Position numbers and translations under genes: made by a program. From the NCBI GenBank assembly GCA_951799405.1, contig OX637332.1, forward strand, positions 11,351,001-11,415,000: DNA of 64,000 bases. Reading direction: 5' to 3'. Shown here in pieces: positions 20,128 through 31,945 of this stretch. This stretch comes from Agapetus fuscipes. Lineage: Eukaryota > Arthropoda > Insecta > Trichoptera > Glossosomatidae. Under the pieces are notes generated by a model. The model ran no database searches. It was not told where the DNA came from and saw only the letters and a list, made by a program, of their open reading frames with translations. How positions within the stretch are numbered: the stretch's first letter is position 1; each line of letters opens with the position of its first letter.

Positions 20128-20578
20128 AGGTACTTATGGTTTATTAAAATAATTATTGAAGCTAAAAATGTAACAACATCATGTACAACTCCTAACCAAC
20201 ATTCAACTTTATTGGAAAAGGAAATAAATTGCACAGAATCTGTACTCGACTTTCTTGCAAAAATTAACCCACTGTATGACGTATGTAAAGCTAGAATCAT
20301 CTACCAGCTTATGCAGTTTCAATGAAAATATAATATATCGATAATAAATCAATTTTATTCCACCGCGGTGTGTACCTGCATGCTCGTACAATATGGATAA
20401 AGCCATTAAAATTATTAAGTGAATAAAAAATATTTGGATGATTTATTTGGTGAGCGCCGTTTTGTGTGAATCACAACTCAAGAGCCCTCTGCAAGGTTGG
20501 TCTTCTCTGGAAAAAGCGCCAATTACACAAGAAAGATCCTTGACTTATAGGTTGGTATGAAGCTGACCTCTGTACTGT

Positions 20579-21280
20579 ACTGTACTGTATCCTGCCGCCG
20601 TTCCACTAGGGGTGACCGGTACCTCTGCAGATGCGCCTCCACTTTTTTCTGCCCTAACAAACCACTTTTATTTCCTCAATATTCATCACCTTTTTCATAC
20701 ACACTCTTCTCTTATTCTCACTCTGCAGAATCCATTCTTTCGCAATCTCACCTATTTGGTCTAACCATTCTTTCCTCAGCCTTCCCCTTCCGCGCTTTCC
20801 TCTGACATTTCCTTTGTACACTTTCTTCGTTAGTTGTTCATCATCCTTTCTTTCAAGATGTCTGAACCATCTCATTGTACTTTTTTGTACTTTCATTCTC
20901 ATATTCTCTTTTATACCACACTCGTTCATCACTCAAGCATTACGTACTCTATCACTCAGTGTCTTTCCAGCCATTGCTCTCAGGTAAGCCATTTCAACCG
21001 TACTTTACTCAGCTCACATTCATTAAGCCTCACTTCCACCAACCAATATGCCATTGTGGACCGCCGATCTCTTATTCTTCGTAAGTTTCCTATTTCTTGC
21101 AATTCTTCCAATCGTTTCCATCACACTTCTTCCTCTACTAGCGCGCTTTTCCAATTATTTCGTCAATTTCGCATTCGACTCAAACTTGCTTCCCAGATAA
21201 TCAAATTCTTTCACGACCTCCACTCTTTTTTCATTCAGTCTTATCTCAATTTTCTCGCATTTCTCAGTCCTCCCAAAGTG
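20579..21280 (-). pseudogene. LINE RT fragment inside the composite unit
   Basis: The minus-strand frame reads MRWFRHLERKDDEQLTKKVY followed by a basic GKRGRGRLRKEW stretch. This is the familiar C-terminus of non-LTR reverse transcriptases (WFGHxxRM...GxRxRGRPxxxW). The adjoining tandem agtac tail (ctgtactgtactgtac on plus) is the LINE's 3' end. It is 5'-truncated, frameshifted upstream and inserted antisense into a SINE. Confidence 0.7.
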
Positions 21281-22534
21281 TAAAAAATAATTCACTTTGT
21301 CAATGTCACCCCTGTTTCAAGGAAGGTCGGCAAGAGTTGCAGGTTTTATGTTCATTTGAGATTTGGTTTTAATTTGTAAGTACAAATTCAGCATTCGTAA
21401 GCGCGAACTTACACGTACCTGTTTGTGGGCATGCATTTCATATTAGTTTTGAATGTTTATATTTCATTGCAACTTATATTCTAGATTATTATAGATGGTC
21501 ATTAAACCCTTCTGTATGCAAACTAGGACTTTGTATGGTGGGTACACTTTTTAGTTATATTTTGAAAAAGTAACGACTGATTATTATTGGTATTTATAAA
21601 ATTTCAAGAATCGCAGCCTTTTATCTATTTTTAACCCTTTGACTACCAAGAAAATTGCTAATACATTTTGTATGGAAAATTTTCACTTTGTATGGCGGCT
21701 ATACTTTTGATTCACTTTTTGGAAAAAATAATGATGGCAATATATAGGTTATTATTATTGTTTTACATTTGTGCTACATTATTTTTTTATCAACCCTCTA
21801 ACTGCCGAGAATTTTTCCATTATTTTTTTCTTTTATATGGCAACTCCCTAAACCGAGATTATGATGAAGAAATGATTATAATTATTAGATAGCACTATTA
21901 TATAAATGGATTCACAAAAAATTTAAGAAAAATCGTCGGAGCCGTTTTTGAGAAAATCGCATTTTAAATTTTCAGCTCTTCGGAAGCCATCTTGAATTCT
22001 CAAAAAAGTAAAAAAAAAATGATTACGAATTAAATTAATAAGCTTGTTCTTTCTATCAAATCTAAAACAAATTTAAATATCTTGCATTTTAATAGGTTTT
22101 TGTAATATTTTCGATTTAAAATTTCAGGTCGTGTAAACGGTGCTTTATATTTATTTTTTCAAAAATTTTTTTTTGTAAATTTGTGCAAATTTATGTTGTC
22201 CATAATATTGTAGAACATTATATTTTTGTTGACCCCTTAACTTTCGAGAAAATCACAATCGTTTGTTTTTTTCATATGGCAGCCCATAGACACAGATTAG
22301 TAAGAGTGTTGTCATAACTAATTTATTAAGTTAAAAATTAATTAGTGGCAACTCTGAAAATTTAAGAAAAATTCTTGGAGTCGTTTATGAGAAAAGTGCA
22401 ATTTTATGTTTTTTTTGTATGGCAGCCATCTTGAATTTTCAAGTTGGTGTAATGCCATGTTATTCATACTTAATACATGTCCAAAAAAGTTGATGTAGCC
22501 AAAATTTGGTATCTCTAGGTCTTATACTTTGGAA

Positions 22535-22592
22535 AGTGACACACACACATACATACATACATACATACATACATACATACATACATACATAC
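22535..22592 (+). repeat. (CA)n/(CATA)n microsatellite, composite copy 1
   Basis: A cacacacaca run followed by about 11 catacata-type tetramers, at a fixed place in all three composite copies. Confidence 0.9.
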
Positions 22593-22693
22593 AGACGGAC
22601 GTTTTTAAAAGATAGTGTTTTTTGGCATGTCCTGCACCAGGACAACTCATTTCCGTGAAAACCTCGAAATTTTTTTTTCACACCAAATCATAA

Positions 22694-22732
22694 CTTTCTT
22701 TATAGCCTTCGGCTATAGCAAGAAAGTAAAAA
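22694..22732 (+). repeat. terminal hairpin of composite copy 1
   Basis: actttctttatagcc pairs with ggctatagcaagaaagt across a ttc loop, with a 2-nt bulge. An A-run follows. The same hairpin ends the other two copies. Confidence 0.8.
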
Positions 22733-22841
22733 ATGCTACAATTCATTTCAGAAATACTAAGCGCGGAAAAATAAAAAAGGGTATAATCGATTTTGAAGTT
22801 CGCTATAAAAAAACTTGCACAATATGCGTAATAAAAAAATC

Positions 22842-23135
22842 ATAAGTAAATATGCCAATATAAAATAATGACTCTTTGTGATATCTCATTGACCATCAGA
22901 AATTCCTGTAATTTATATTAAATGCAGATTAAATGAGATTCATATTAAATGCATTCCCACAAGCAGACACGCATAATTTCGCGCTCGCACATGCCGCATG
23001 TGGACCTACACTAAAAAAAACCCAATCTCAAATGAACATAAGCCCTGCAACTCTTGCCGACGATAAGTAGATATGCCAATATAAAATAATAACACTTTGT
23101 GTTATCTCATTGACCATCAGAAATTCCTGTAATTT
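22842..23135. repeat. 73-bp direct duplication around a SINE B fragment
   Basis: 22842-22914 and 23063-23135 are near-identical direct repeats (atgccaatataaaataat ... attcctgtaattt). Between them lie a short leader and a minus-strand subfamily B fragment (22932-23062). Confidence 0.8.
22932..23062 (-). repeat. SINE-like repeat, subfamily B, internal fragment
   Basis: The minus strand shows tcggcaagagttgcagggct through to the tgcatttaatatga region. Neither the 5' start nor the tail is present. Confidence 0.75.
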
Positions 23136-23950
23136 TTCTTAACATACAGATTATTTAAAAAAAAACTGGAAAAAGAGAAAATCATTTATAAAATAACGGG
23201 ATAGTCTATTTGCGCAGACACAAACATCTCGAGAAAATTTTATGTAGGTTACGAAAAAAATGTTTTGCCGTATTCAATTTCCCATTTGTTTGGATATTGC
23301 TTCAAAAGATACGACACTAATTAGTATAATTGTTTTTATTTTTCTGGAAAACTCTGAGATTTTTTCCCTTTGCAAACGGCAACACTCAAAAAAGCTTCTT
23401 TGCATCTTTTTCTGGGGTCCGGTACAAGAGAGAGAGATATCTGCCAGCTTCTGTCGTGCTATCTCTTAATTAAGATTGCTTTTAGCAGTCATTCCGTGTC
23501 CTTTCTTCCCCTTCGAATACTTCTTTGTGTATTATAGGAATACAAACTGAGAAAAATGAAAAAGTAAAGTAAAAATAAAACAATGAAGAGAATTTGTCTA
23601 TTTATCAAGATTCTCCCCCAGTTGTTTCCGACGTAGTGTGTACCTGCCTTTTTTCATTAGTTTTTTTTAAATAATCAGTGATGCATAAATGAAATGCGAA
23701 GTGTTTGTTAAAAGAAAATGAACAAAAATATCATCTTACGTTTTTCATTAACTCAAGGATGATTTTAAACGTTTTCTTTTTTGTTTTGTAATAAAAAAAA
23801 TATAAATGTTTTTTGTACTTTCTCTTTAGTATTATTAATTATGTTCTATTAAAAATATACTGTCTCCGAATCATTTCAATGATCAATGCAATGCGTTGTA
23901 TTTTTTCTACAGAAGCACAAACTTAGTTAAATATGATTTTCACCGTTATC
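23136..23950. other. AT-rich stretch with no gene seen
   Basis: One 69-codon ORF at 23260-23469 has no domain. Confidence 0.45.
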
Positions 23951-23954
23951 ATGG

Positions 23955-24145
23955 CAAGGTCTGTTTCAGGGAAGGTCGGCAAAAGTTGTGGGGCTTATGT
24001 TCATTTGAGGTTTGGATTTTATTTGTAAGTACACATTCAGCATTTGTAAGCGCGAACTACTCTTGTTGGTTTGTGGGCATACATCTGAGAGCTTTAAATG
24101 AATATATCTTTGCAACTTAGATTATAGATTATAGATTATAGATCA
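23955..24145 (+). repeat. SINE-like repeat, subfamily A, 5'-truncated
   Basis: It begins at ggtctgtttcagggaaggtc and ends with three gattata-type units. Confidence 0.8.
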
Positions 24146-26100
24146 TGGCAAAGGCAAAGAAGTGTGATTTTTAAGGTACTGCCGTATGAGTATTTGAAAA
24201 ATTAAAATGAGCGTTTTGTTTTATCACTTCTTCAGCTATGGCTTTCATAATCCGCCTCAAAACCGCTTGACTACGTCTGCAATTTTTCTATTACTTATTT
24301 TTAGTTCAATTTTAATCCTAAGTTAGGAACTTGACGATTTTTTTAAAATTAAAAGTCATTTGAAATTAACAATAAATTTACATAACGTAGAAAGGTTCTA
24401 TTTTTTGTTACGTTTTTTCAAAGTGAGTATTAGTAAGAATTTATGAAAAATGTTTCTTGGTAAGAAAATTCGCTTCTATGTTATAAGCCAACCGAATCTA
24501 AAAATATTTTTGTTTTTATAAATAGGTACGAGTAAAAAAATGAACCCAAAAAAATATATTCCAGTCAGTACGAGTCAATCGTAGATTCGACTTTTGATTT
24601 TTGAACGATAGGTTTAGTTTGAATTTGAGGGTGTCACATATAATGTTAATAAATAAAAAATTACATATGCTCATTCAAATTTAGGAAATATCTGTCCTTG
24701 CGATAAACTGATTTCCATATGGCTGCTTCCTGCCTAATAAAACCTTCTGCATTGCCGTTCGAACGGCATGGAACATAAATGAGTCTCAGAGAGCTTCCGA
24801 CCAAAGCATGAAAAACCTCACAACCTACATGTTTCCCTGTCTTACCGATAGAGAGATTTACACCACAAAAGGTGAAAATTAAACCCTTGTATATTATTAT
24901 TTTCAAAAATTTTATAAAAAAAAATGGCCAACTCTCATTAGATTATAGTGCACTGTTTTCGTTAAAAATGGACTAGTTTTGCCAGATGAGTACGTTTTTC
25001 ATTACATTATTAAAGCTCGTGCATTTTCCTGTGGCACTTGAGCCGCGAGTGGCTTAAAACTGAGTCCCGAGCTCGGAATTACGGTCAGTTCAACTGCGGT
25101 CAGTACCTACCCCAAGTTCAAACCGTTCCCTTAAAACTCAACTATAGCGTTATTTAAAAACTCAAATAGCACCTCTAGTGAGCGTTTAATTACCTATGCA
25201 TTTTGGTAAAACGCTCAGGATGAGTTCAAATGTAAAGTTTTATGCATGGAGTACTGGAATAATTTTGGGACCGTACCACACGAGCGTATCGCCCGGCCAC
25301 CGCACAGCCTACAACCTCGTAATTAAAGCGTGTGTTTAAGGAGTGTTTTATTCTGCAGCTAGCGAAACCGCTGACGTGGTAGATTTTTACACGCGTGCGG
25401 TGCAAGGCCCCGGAAGGACGTGTACCTAGCTTGATTTAAAATGCAATTTCCCGAATCCAGCGCAAACAGCTTTATAAAAGATGCATGGCAATAATATTAT
25501 GATTGAAGAATGTCAGCTTTGGTCGGAACTGGAGCAAAAGGAACAATAAAACAGCTTCGTAATGCTGGTATGACAAGTAACTCCTTTATTCTTGAATAAC
25601 AATTCTACGGCTGTACTGACATACATTCATGAAATAAAATGTTTTTTTTTTATAGCAACAAACCAAACAGTGTAATTATTAATGAATTAAAACACAATCT
25701 TTTGATTATAAAAACTTTCTTAATGTTATAAGTTCATATTTTATTCACTCGAAGTTTCACGCTTAAATTTGTTTATCTATGCCAAAAATATACCAAATAC
25801 ATCATCAAAAGCCTTGGCACAACTAACTAGCGTATATCCTAGCCTTCTCCATCCATTGATGAATCGCTGCCAGCTCTGTCGATTCATCGCTTGTTTCATT
25901 CCCATACCCATAACTTACGGTACAACTTGCCATTTAAGGATAAATAAAGTTTAAAAAACACTAATTACCACAGTGGTCCATCTAAAAAATGACAGGAAAA
26001 ACCCATACATAGTACTATAAAGAAGTTTAAAGTACTTTTTAAATTTATGTATAAATATGAACACAGTAATTTCTAACAGAACAGCGCACACAATACCTTC
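24146..26100. other. long stretch with no gene seen
   Basis: About 25079-25275 belongs to a degenerate low-copy repeat (gtgagcgtttaattacc, ttggtaaaacgctcagg, taaagttttatgcatgg) also seen near 30300, 30640 and 41800. The 81-codon minus ORF at 24661-24906 is not recognised. Confidence 0.45.
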
Positions 26101-26106
26101 TATTAT

Positions 26107-26222
26107 AATACCTTACAGTCTATAACCTAAAATGCAAAGATATAGAAACATTTAAAATTCATATAAAATGTATGCCCACACACAGGCACGTGTAAGTTTG
26201 CGCTTTCAAATGGTGCATGCAA
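26107..26222 (-). repeat. SINE-like repeat, 3' part of an interrupted copy
   Basis: Minus-strand 3' half. The copy continues at 26554-26706 on the other side of a family D SINE. Confidence 0.75.
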
Positions 26223-26553
26223 CGCAAAAACGCAACTAAGCTACACATAGAGTGTAACTTCTTGCCGCGTTATCCTCGAAGGGGTCGCATGTGGCGAGTT
26301 GAACCTTTTAATTTTTAGAGGTAAGGGAGTCGGCCTTACGCCAACTACTTCAGTTGAAGTGGGGGTTTCCCAGCTCCCGAGAGGGCTGGTTCTCATTTCT
26401 TGTGAAGGCTGAGTAAACCTTGCCGGTATTTTATTTTGGAGTTTGAAATAAACACCGAAACGGGAAATCATTTCTGACACCCTCGGTGGGATTCGAACCC
26501 GAGCTCACGGCATGGAATGCAAGCACTCTACCAACTGAGCTATCGACCGGACT
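26223..26553 (-). mobile_element. family D SINE (tRNA-like head)
   Basis: The minus strand starts agtccggtcgatagctcagt, has the B box ggttcgaatcc, then gatttcccgtttcggtgttt, aaggtttactcagccttcac, cggcaagaagttacact and gtagcttagttgcgttttt. It is inserted into the SINE A-type copy. Related copies are at 28615, 45487 and 52399, with degraded ones at 41070 and 56452. Confidence 0.85.
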
Positions 26554-26706
26554 GTGTATTTACAAATTAAGATCCAAACCTTCGAGGAGCATATTAAACT
26601 TTGCATCTTTTGCGGACCTTCCCTGAAACAGAGGTGACATTGGAAGATTGAAGGTATTGTTTACATTTTAGGTGGCCAGCCTCATACCAACCTATTAGTC
26701 AAGGAA
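26554..26706 (-). repeat. SINE-like repeat, 5' part of the interrupted copy
   Basis: It carries ttccttgactaataggttgg on the minus strand and joins logically to 26107-26222. Confidence 0.75.
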
Positions 26707-28610
26707 ATAACTTAAAAACTGAAAATCAAATTAAAATTTCCCTTTATGACAGGCATTCCAAGGGGAAGGGGTGGAACCTCCATTGACGTGCCACACACGT
26801 AGGCTTTACCGAAGAGAAAGCCAGCGGCTGTGTCGCCACGTTCACTCTTCCATCCGTTCTCTGTTAGATATTGTCCATGACTGGCGTGTGAAAGCTGAGG
26901 CAGCATTCTGAAAACTTGTAGCTTCGGGAGAACTCGGTTATATCCGTGAAGTCCTTCGGCTCGCGACCGAGCGGGCAAACACAACAGTATTGTTATGATT
27001 TGACAAGGGGATACTCTAATTAAATTACTATTGAAATATATTTTACTAGATTTATTTTTCACAATATAGTTTTTTATGTTCTGTTCACTTTTCCCTCTCT
27101 GCTTACAAGTCTTCACGTTACAATGGTCAAAGCGACTCTATCTGCCCCACATAATCTTTTCACGTGAGATGGGTTTTGGGGTTAAATGGACTGTATGTTA
27201 GTTTTTATCCTTCCATAGAGGGTTCAACCACTAGGATTCTTTCTATTCCCCAAGGGGCGGGTTTTTTGGTTACACCAACAGAATCAAAAAGTAACTGCAG
27301 GGACTTATCTGGAGCTTCTCTGGCTCCTGAAGGCAAATCCAGCTGGCGATGAAGATGGTTTCTTTCTTTCGGCGGTGCGGGCTAACTATCTTGTGCGATG
27401 CAGAAACGACGATATGTTACGCGTTGCGCGGTGTTGAGTTAGCTGAAGAGCGATCCAAATATCGACCTTCGGCGGAGGCGGACGAAATCTAACTGATGTG
27501 CTGGGCCAAATGCAACAGGCCAGTACAATGTTGCAAACGCACTGTTTGTAAATCCTCAAAATTAACAAAATGATAAATTGGCACAACCAACGTGTATGTG
27601 GAGTAGAGACGATTCTTGCATGTTCGAGTACATGGTAGATATGTACTTCCGCAATGGTTTATACTAGAGTTTTGTTCCACACTATTTCAGAGACATCTCA
27701 CACACCAATCAGCGTGCCTAGGCTCACACCACACGAACTCATGCGTTCGTAACAGTATCTTAATATTATATATTAAATTATGCACCTTTGTATTCCAGAT
27801 AACTTATTATATCCGTAGGTACCATACGCAAAAATAGTTATCTAATATAGTTATGTGATGATAAAGATTTGACCATCTTCAAACCTTGCTTTTTTACCCT
27901 TTTACTTTCGTCGTATCCGTGAAAATTTGAATCATTTGCGGGCTCGCATAAGGCCTCTACTATCCGCTCCGTACTATCAAATAATCATTTAACGTAATGT
28001 AATCGTTCTGTTACCCCTATTAGGTCTCAATAAGGATAGGTATTCAAAAGTATGGCGCCATTACTGGGCGGTTCACGTGGCTTACGTTGCTCTGAAGGAA
28101 TAGTGTTGAAGACTTTAACATGGTTATGAAAAATATCTCTGGTAAACATCTGTCTTGCAAACATGCCAAAGTAATAAATTCATAAGTTTTGTAGTTTTCC
28201 ATTTTTTTTTTTTATGATCCTATATGATTAATTTGATTAAAAGTAACTTAATTACGTATTGGATATAACGAGAAATTCCTTAAAGTCCTTATAAATAGCC
28301 TATCCGAGTATTTTTTATTATTTTAACCTATTGTTTATATTTTCATTTTGTTTGTATTTACCTTGTATCAAATGTGTTACTTTTCAAACTTATTATAAAG
28401 AAATAATATTTTCACAATAAAAAAGGAAAGTAGAAACCGTGATTTAATTTAAACTTTCATAAAAAAAAAATCCATGTACATTTATGTATCGATTTTATTT
28501 AATGCTCAATCAATCTTTTCTTATATTGTAGATTTTAGTAGATAAAATATGTACACCTGGAAAACTGTCTGAGTAAACCGGCGAATAAATTGAATACATT
28601 TCTTGGAAGC
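26707..28610. other. no recognisable gene
   Basis: A 134-codon minus ORF (26712-27116) and several 60-70 codon ORFs have no family signature that I know. 27290-27500 is less AT-rich than its surroundings and could hide a decayed coding segment. Confidence 0.35.
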
Positions 28611-28614
28611 GATT

Positions 28615-28907
28615 AGTCCGGTCGATAGCTCAGTTGGTAGAGTGCTTGCAATCCAACGTCATGAGATCGGGTTCGAATCCCACCGGAGGTGTCAGAAATG
28701 ATTTCCCGTTTCGGTGTTTATTTCAAAAACTAAAATAAAATACCGGCAAGGTTTACTCAGCGTTCAGAAGAAATGAGTACGATTACCCTCGGGAGCTGGG
28801 AAACCCCGACTCTAACTGAAATGGTTGGCGTAAGGCTGGCCCCCACTCGGCACATGCGAAACCTTTCGGGGATGACGCGGAAAGAAGTTCCACTATATAT
28901 ACCCCTC
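28615..28907 (+). mobile_element. family D SINE, full length
   Basis: agtccggtcgatagctcagt opens the tRNA-like head, and ggttcgaatcccaccgg is its B-box arm. The body matches the copies at 26223 and 52399, ending near gaagttccactatata. The head is too altered to be a working tRNA. Confidence 0.85.
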
Positions 28908-30930
28908 ACCACACTCAAGAGCTTAGTCTCTTTTTGGTGAGGTATAGCGTAACAAAAATTAAATCAACAATGTAATAGATTTAAGGAAAAAAATGTACAA
29001 CGAATTGATTTCAAATAAATAAAATAAATGTGTTGCGTTGCGTTTTTACGAGTGTGATGTGTTCATAGATGAAATTGTATGAATAAATCATTTCATCTGA
29101 GAAAGTAAATTACCTATAATAGATGTATGAAAAGGAAAATGCAAGATGTGGCAATGGGCGGATGTTTCTGCCATTTGGCCTTACTCCTGTTTAGGTAAAT
29201 TTACATAATGTTCGCGAGCCGTTTCGCTTACTTCCAAGGCCTGGCAATCAAGTCATAAATCACGCTTTTCAAGCTCCAATATTTCTCAGACGGTGTGTTT
29301 TTTTCTCCCTCGAGTTTTTAGCGCCCGTTCTTTGAAAAATGGAGAAAACTCCTCGCCTTATCTCACTCCGCGAGGCGCCTAATTTTTATCGCAATCAATA
29401 CTCTTTATTCTTTAAGTTTGTTCACATTCGGATTACTCACCTTTTATCTTCATTAGCGCTAGATGAGGCATTCCATCTCCCCTCCCGCGTTTAACTTTTT
29501 CTCTCTCTCCCTCTAGAAACAAAATATTTTAATACAAGCCCCATTAACTTTTTTCCATGGAAAAATATTGGAGAACCGAGACTCGTATAATATAATTTCC
29601 AGACTGAATAAAAAATGTTCTTGTATTGATTTGAACTTGATCAAAAGAAAATAATTTTTAAATTATATTATTTCCTAAAAAAATATCTCTTTTAGAACTA
29701 TTTGCAAATATCATTTTTCACAGCCCATTCACATGTATCAATTTTATTTTTTAAAGAATAATATATTTTTTTAGTTTTTCATGTTTAAATAACACCATGT
29801 TACGTTGTTTTCAATAACTTCTTTCTATTGAACTACATACTTCTGAATTCTATGAACAACTAACATAAGATATTATAAATATATATTTTTTTTTAGAATT
29901 ACTAATTAATTTTAAATATTGGGCATTTTTTCTTTTAGCGCTGTACTGTGGTATCACCTCAAGGGCGCTTTCAAATCATCAAATGTTTTTTTTTCTGTCT
30001 TTCTTTCCATCTTATATTTTTCCAGGTACTGATTACTTTGTCAGCGTTGGTTCAAAAGTTGTGAAAGCATGAAAATGCCAGTTATCCGAGATTGAAACAT
30101 TCAAAACAAATCTTTCCCCGGAAACTTCCGTCTGCCCAAGTTGTCGTATTAATAAGTGCATAATTCCGTCGGAATAATATTTTCATCTTGTACTCAAGTA
30201 CTTTCTATCAGTGGGCGTCTCCCGCCCAAGTCATAAAGTTTTGAAACTTTAATAGGCTCAAAAGCGAGTCACCAAAGTGCTTACTTAAATTAAACTTTAT
30301 TTACATCTGCACTCCGAGTGTAAAGTATTCAAAATATATTCAAAATAAAACGCTTAGTAGATGAACTGCTTAAGTTTTTGTACATTTTTTGGTGAACGCT
30401 TGGGTTGAGTTTAAACGTAATGCTGTGTACTTGGAGTATTTTCAAGGGAGCGGGATAACCTCACAGCAGACTGCCTGGATAGAGACGACTCACACCGGAG
30501 ATGATTTTCTCTAACTGAATATTTTAATGTTTTAATTTATTCGTCCCCTGTGCGACGCGTAGCTAGATACAACCTGCACCTGAAGTATAAAGGATTTCGT
30601 TTTAATTAAACCATAGCAAATATAAAAAATGAATGAAAACTCAAACGGTGCGTTATGTGAACGTTTTAGTTTCCATACTTTGTTGGTAAAACGTTTAAAC
30701 GTAAAGTTTTATACTTGGGCTCCTGAGCGTACTCTACATCGTTCCCGGTTAACTTTTGAAAGCTGGGGCATACAAATTATGATATATGTACAACACACCG
30801 AGTCAGATGGGCATTTCTTGTGTTTATAATTTTGTATTTTATGCGGGTGTAAGTGTGTGTTAAATTGAATAGAGCGCTGCGTGTATGTAGGGGTTAAATA
30901 AATGAATGGCTAAATTTAAAAACTTAAATG
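28908..30930. other. no gene seen; two low-copy repeat traces
   Basis: About 30240-30445 and 30640-30725 carry the same degenerate motif set (gaacgttttagtttccata, ggtaaaacgtttaaacg, gtaaagttttatacttgg). The remainder is AT-rich. Confidence 0.45.
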
Positions 30931-31190
30931 TTCCTTGACTTATAGGTTGTTATGCGGCTGACCACCCATAATGTAAAAATTGGTTCACTTTGCCAATGTC
31001 ACCTCTGTTTCAGGGAAGGACGGCAAGAGTTGCAAGGCTTATGTTCATTTGAGATTGGGTTTTTATATTGTAGGTCCACATGCGGCATGTGTTAGCGCGA
31101 AATTATACATATCTGCTTGTGGGAATGCATTTAATATAAAACTTAAATGATATATATCTTTGCAGCTTAGATTAGATTAGATTAGATTAG
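30931..31190 (+). repeat. SINE-like repeat, subfamily B, full length
   Basis: It starts gttccttgacttataggttg, has gtccacatgcggcatgtgtt, and ends in about five agatt units. Confidence 0.85.
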
Positions 31191-31760
31191 AATTGATTTT
31201 TTAGGAGCTTGCTTCTTAAAATGCTAAAGACTAATTTTCTCTCTATCATTGAATGCTGTCCCAAATAAACATGGAGTTTTTTCCCCAATTTCTTATTTTG
31301 TTTAATTTTTCCAGCTCACAATTCTTAAAAGATAAGTGCCTCCATAATCTTCCAAGACTCTATCTTGTGCAACTTTCATCTAGGGTCCGCTTACTCCCAA
31401 GATTTCGGCGTCAGCTTTAACATTGTCTGTCCACCGTATTCTGAGACGTCAAAGTAGTCTGACATCGGAGAGGGATTTGTTCCAATTGAAGATTTCAAAT
31501 ATGTTTAGGGTTTCCATATTCCACTTTTATTTCAGTTTTTCTTTTTATTTCTAACATTGCAATGATCTCTTAATGACAAATGTTCTTCATTTTTCTTCTA
31601 ATAACCTTTTACGCTAACAGAAAACAAAGCTTACCCACTATCGAGGCTTCAATGAATCAATCAATCCTGTCTATCATTTTTTGTACTAATCAGTATCGAC
31701 CGCAGCCAAGAGTACAAGATATAGTCTCAATTATTGCTCTAACTACTTAAATATCATAAA
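31191..31760. other. no gene seen
   Basis: Non-repetitive, with no ORF of note. Confidence 0.45.
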
Positions 31761-31764
31761 TGTT

Positions 31765-31945
31765 TTTAGGCTTTCACGGCCGGATCTAGATTGATTTTGA
31801 TTGATTTTCTGGTTCCGGGTTTTGACCGTGGTCCATGTTTTTGCTTGTCTTCTTCTTTTTTCTTTTTATTCTTTCTTGAAGACTTTCAGCTTACGTTTCG
31901 TCTCCTCTGTGGGCGACTTCTTCGGAGTTCTGCTCGCTACTTAAA
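31765..31945 (-). repeat. Penelope-like terminus trace (tentative)
   Basis: The plus strand reads ggctttcacggccgg, then ctggttccgggttttgaccg and acgtttcgtctcctctgtgg. This arrangement is often seen at the ends of Penelope-like elements. The minus strand gives gaagaagtcgcccacagagg then agacgaaacg, in the same style as the hammerhead-like motifs elsewhere. Confidence 0.35.

Larger units (their letters stand above)
20221..22737 (+). mobile_element. composite repeat unit, copy 1
   Basis: It shares its whole length with 46942-49645 and 57797-60226. In order it holds aaataaattgcacagaatct, a ccaccgcggtgtgtacctgc block, a family E SINE fragment (20437-20525), a SINE A 5' end (20537-20578), an antisense LINE fragment (to about 21280), the SINE 3' part (21283-21497), about 1 kb of AT-rich sequence with a (cata)n run, and a terminal hairpin. 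Copy 1 keeps a ~66-bp part of the family E fragment that the other two copies lack. Confidence 0.8.

Noticed and set aside
22460..22681. ORF with a [13 protein letters not shown] stretch, repeated at 49345 and 57847
   Set aside because: It is translation of the (CATA)n microsatellite inside the composite repeat.
26501..26553. Possible tRNA gene (agctcagttggtagag with a B box)
   Set aside because: The same head recurs with a shared ~250-bp body at several places, and the anticodon arm is broken. It is a SINE head. The same applies at 28615 and 52680-52715.
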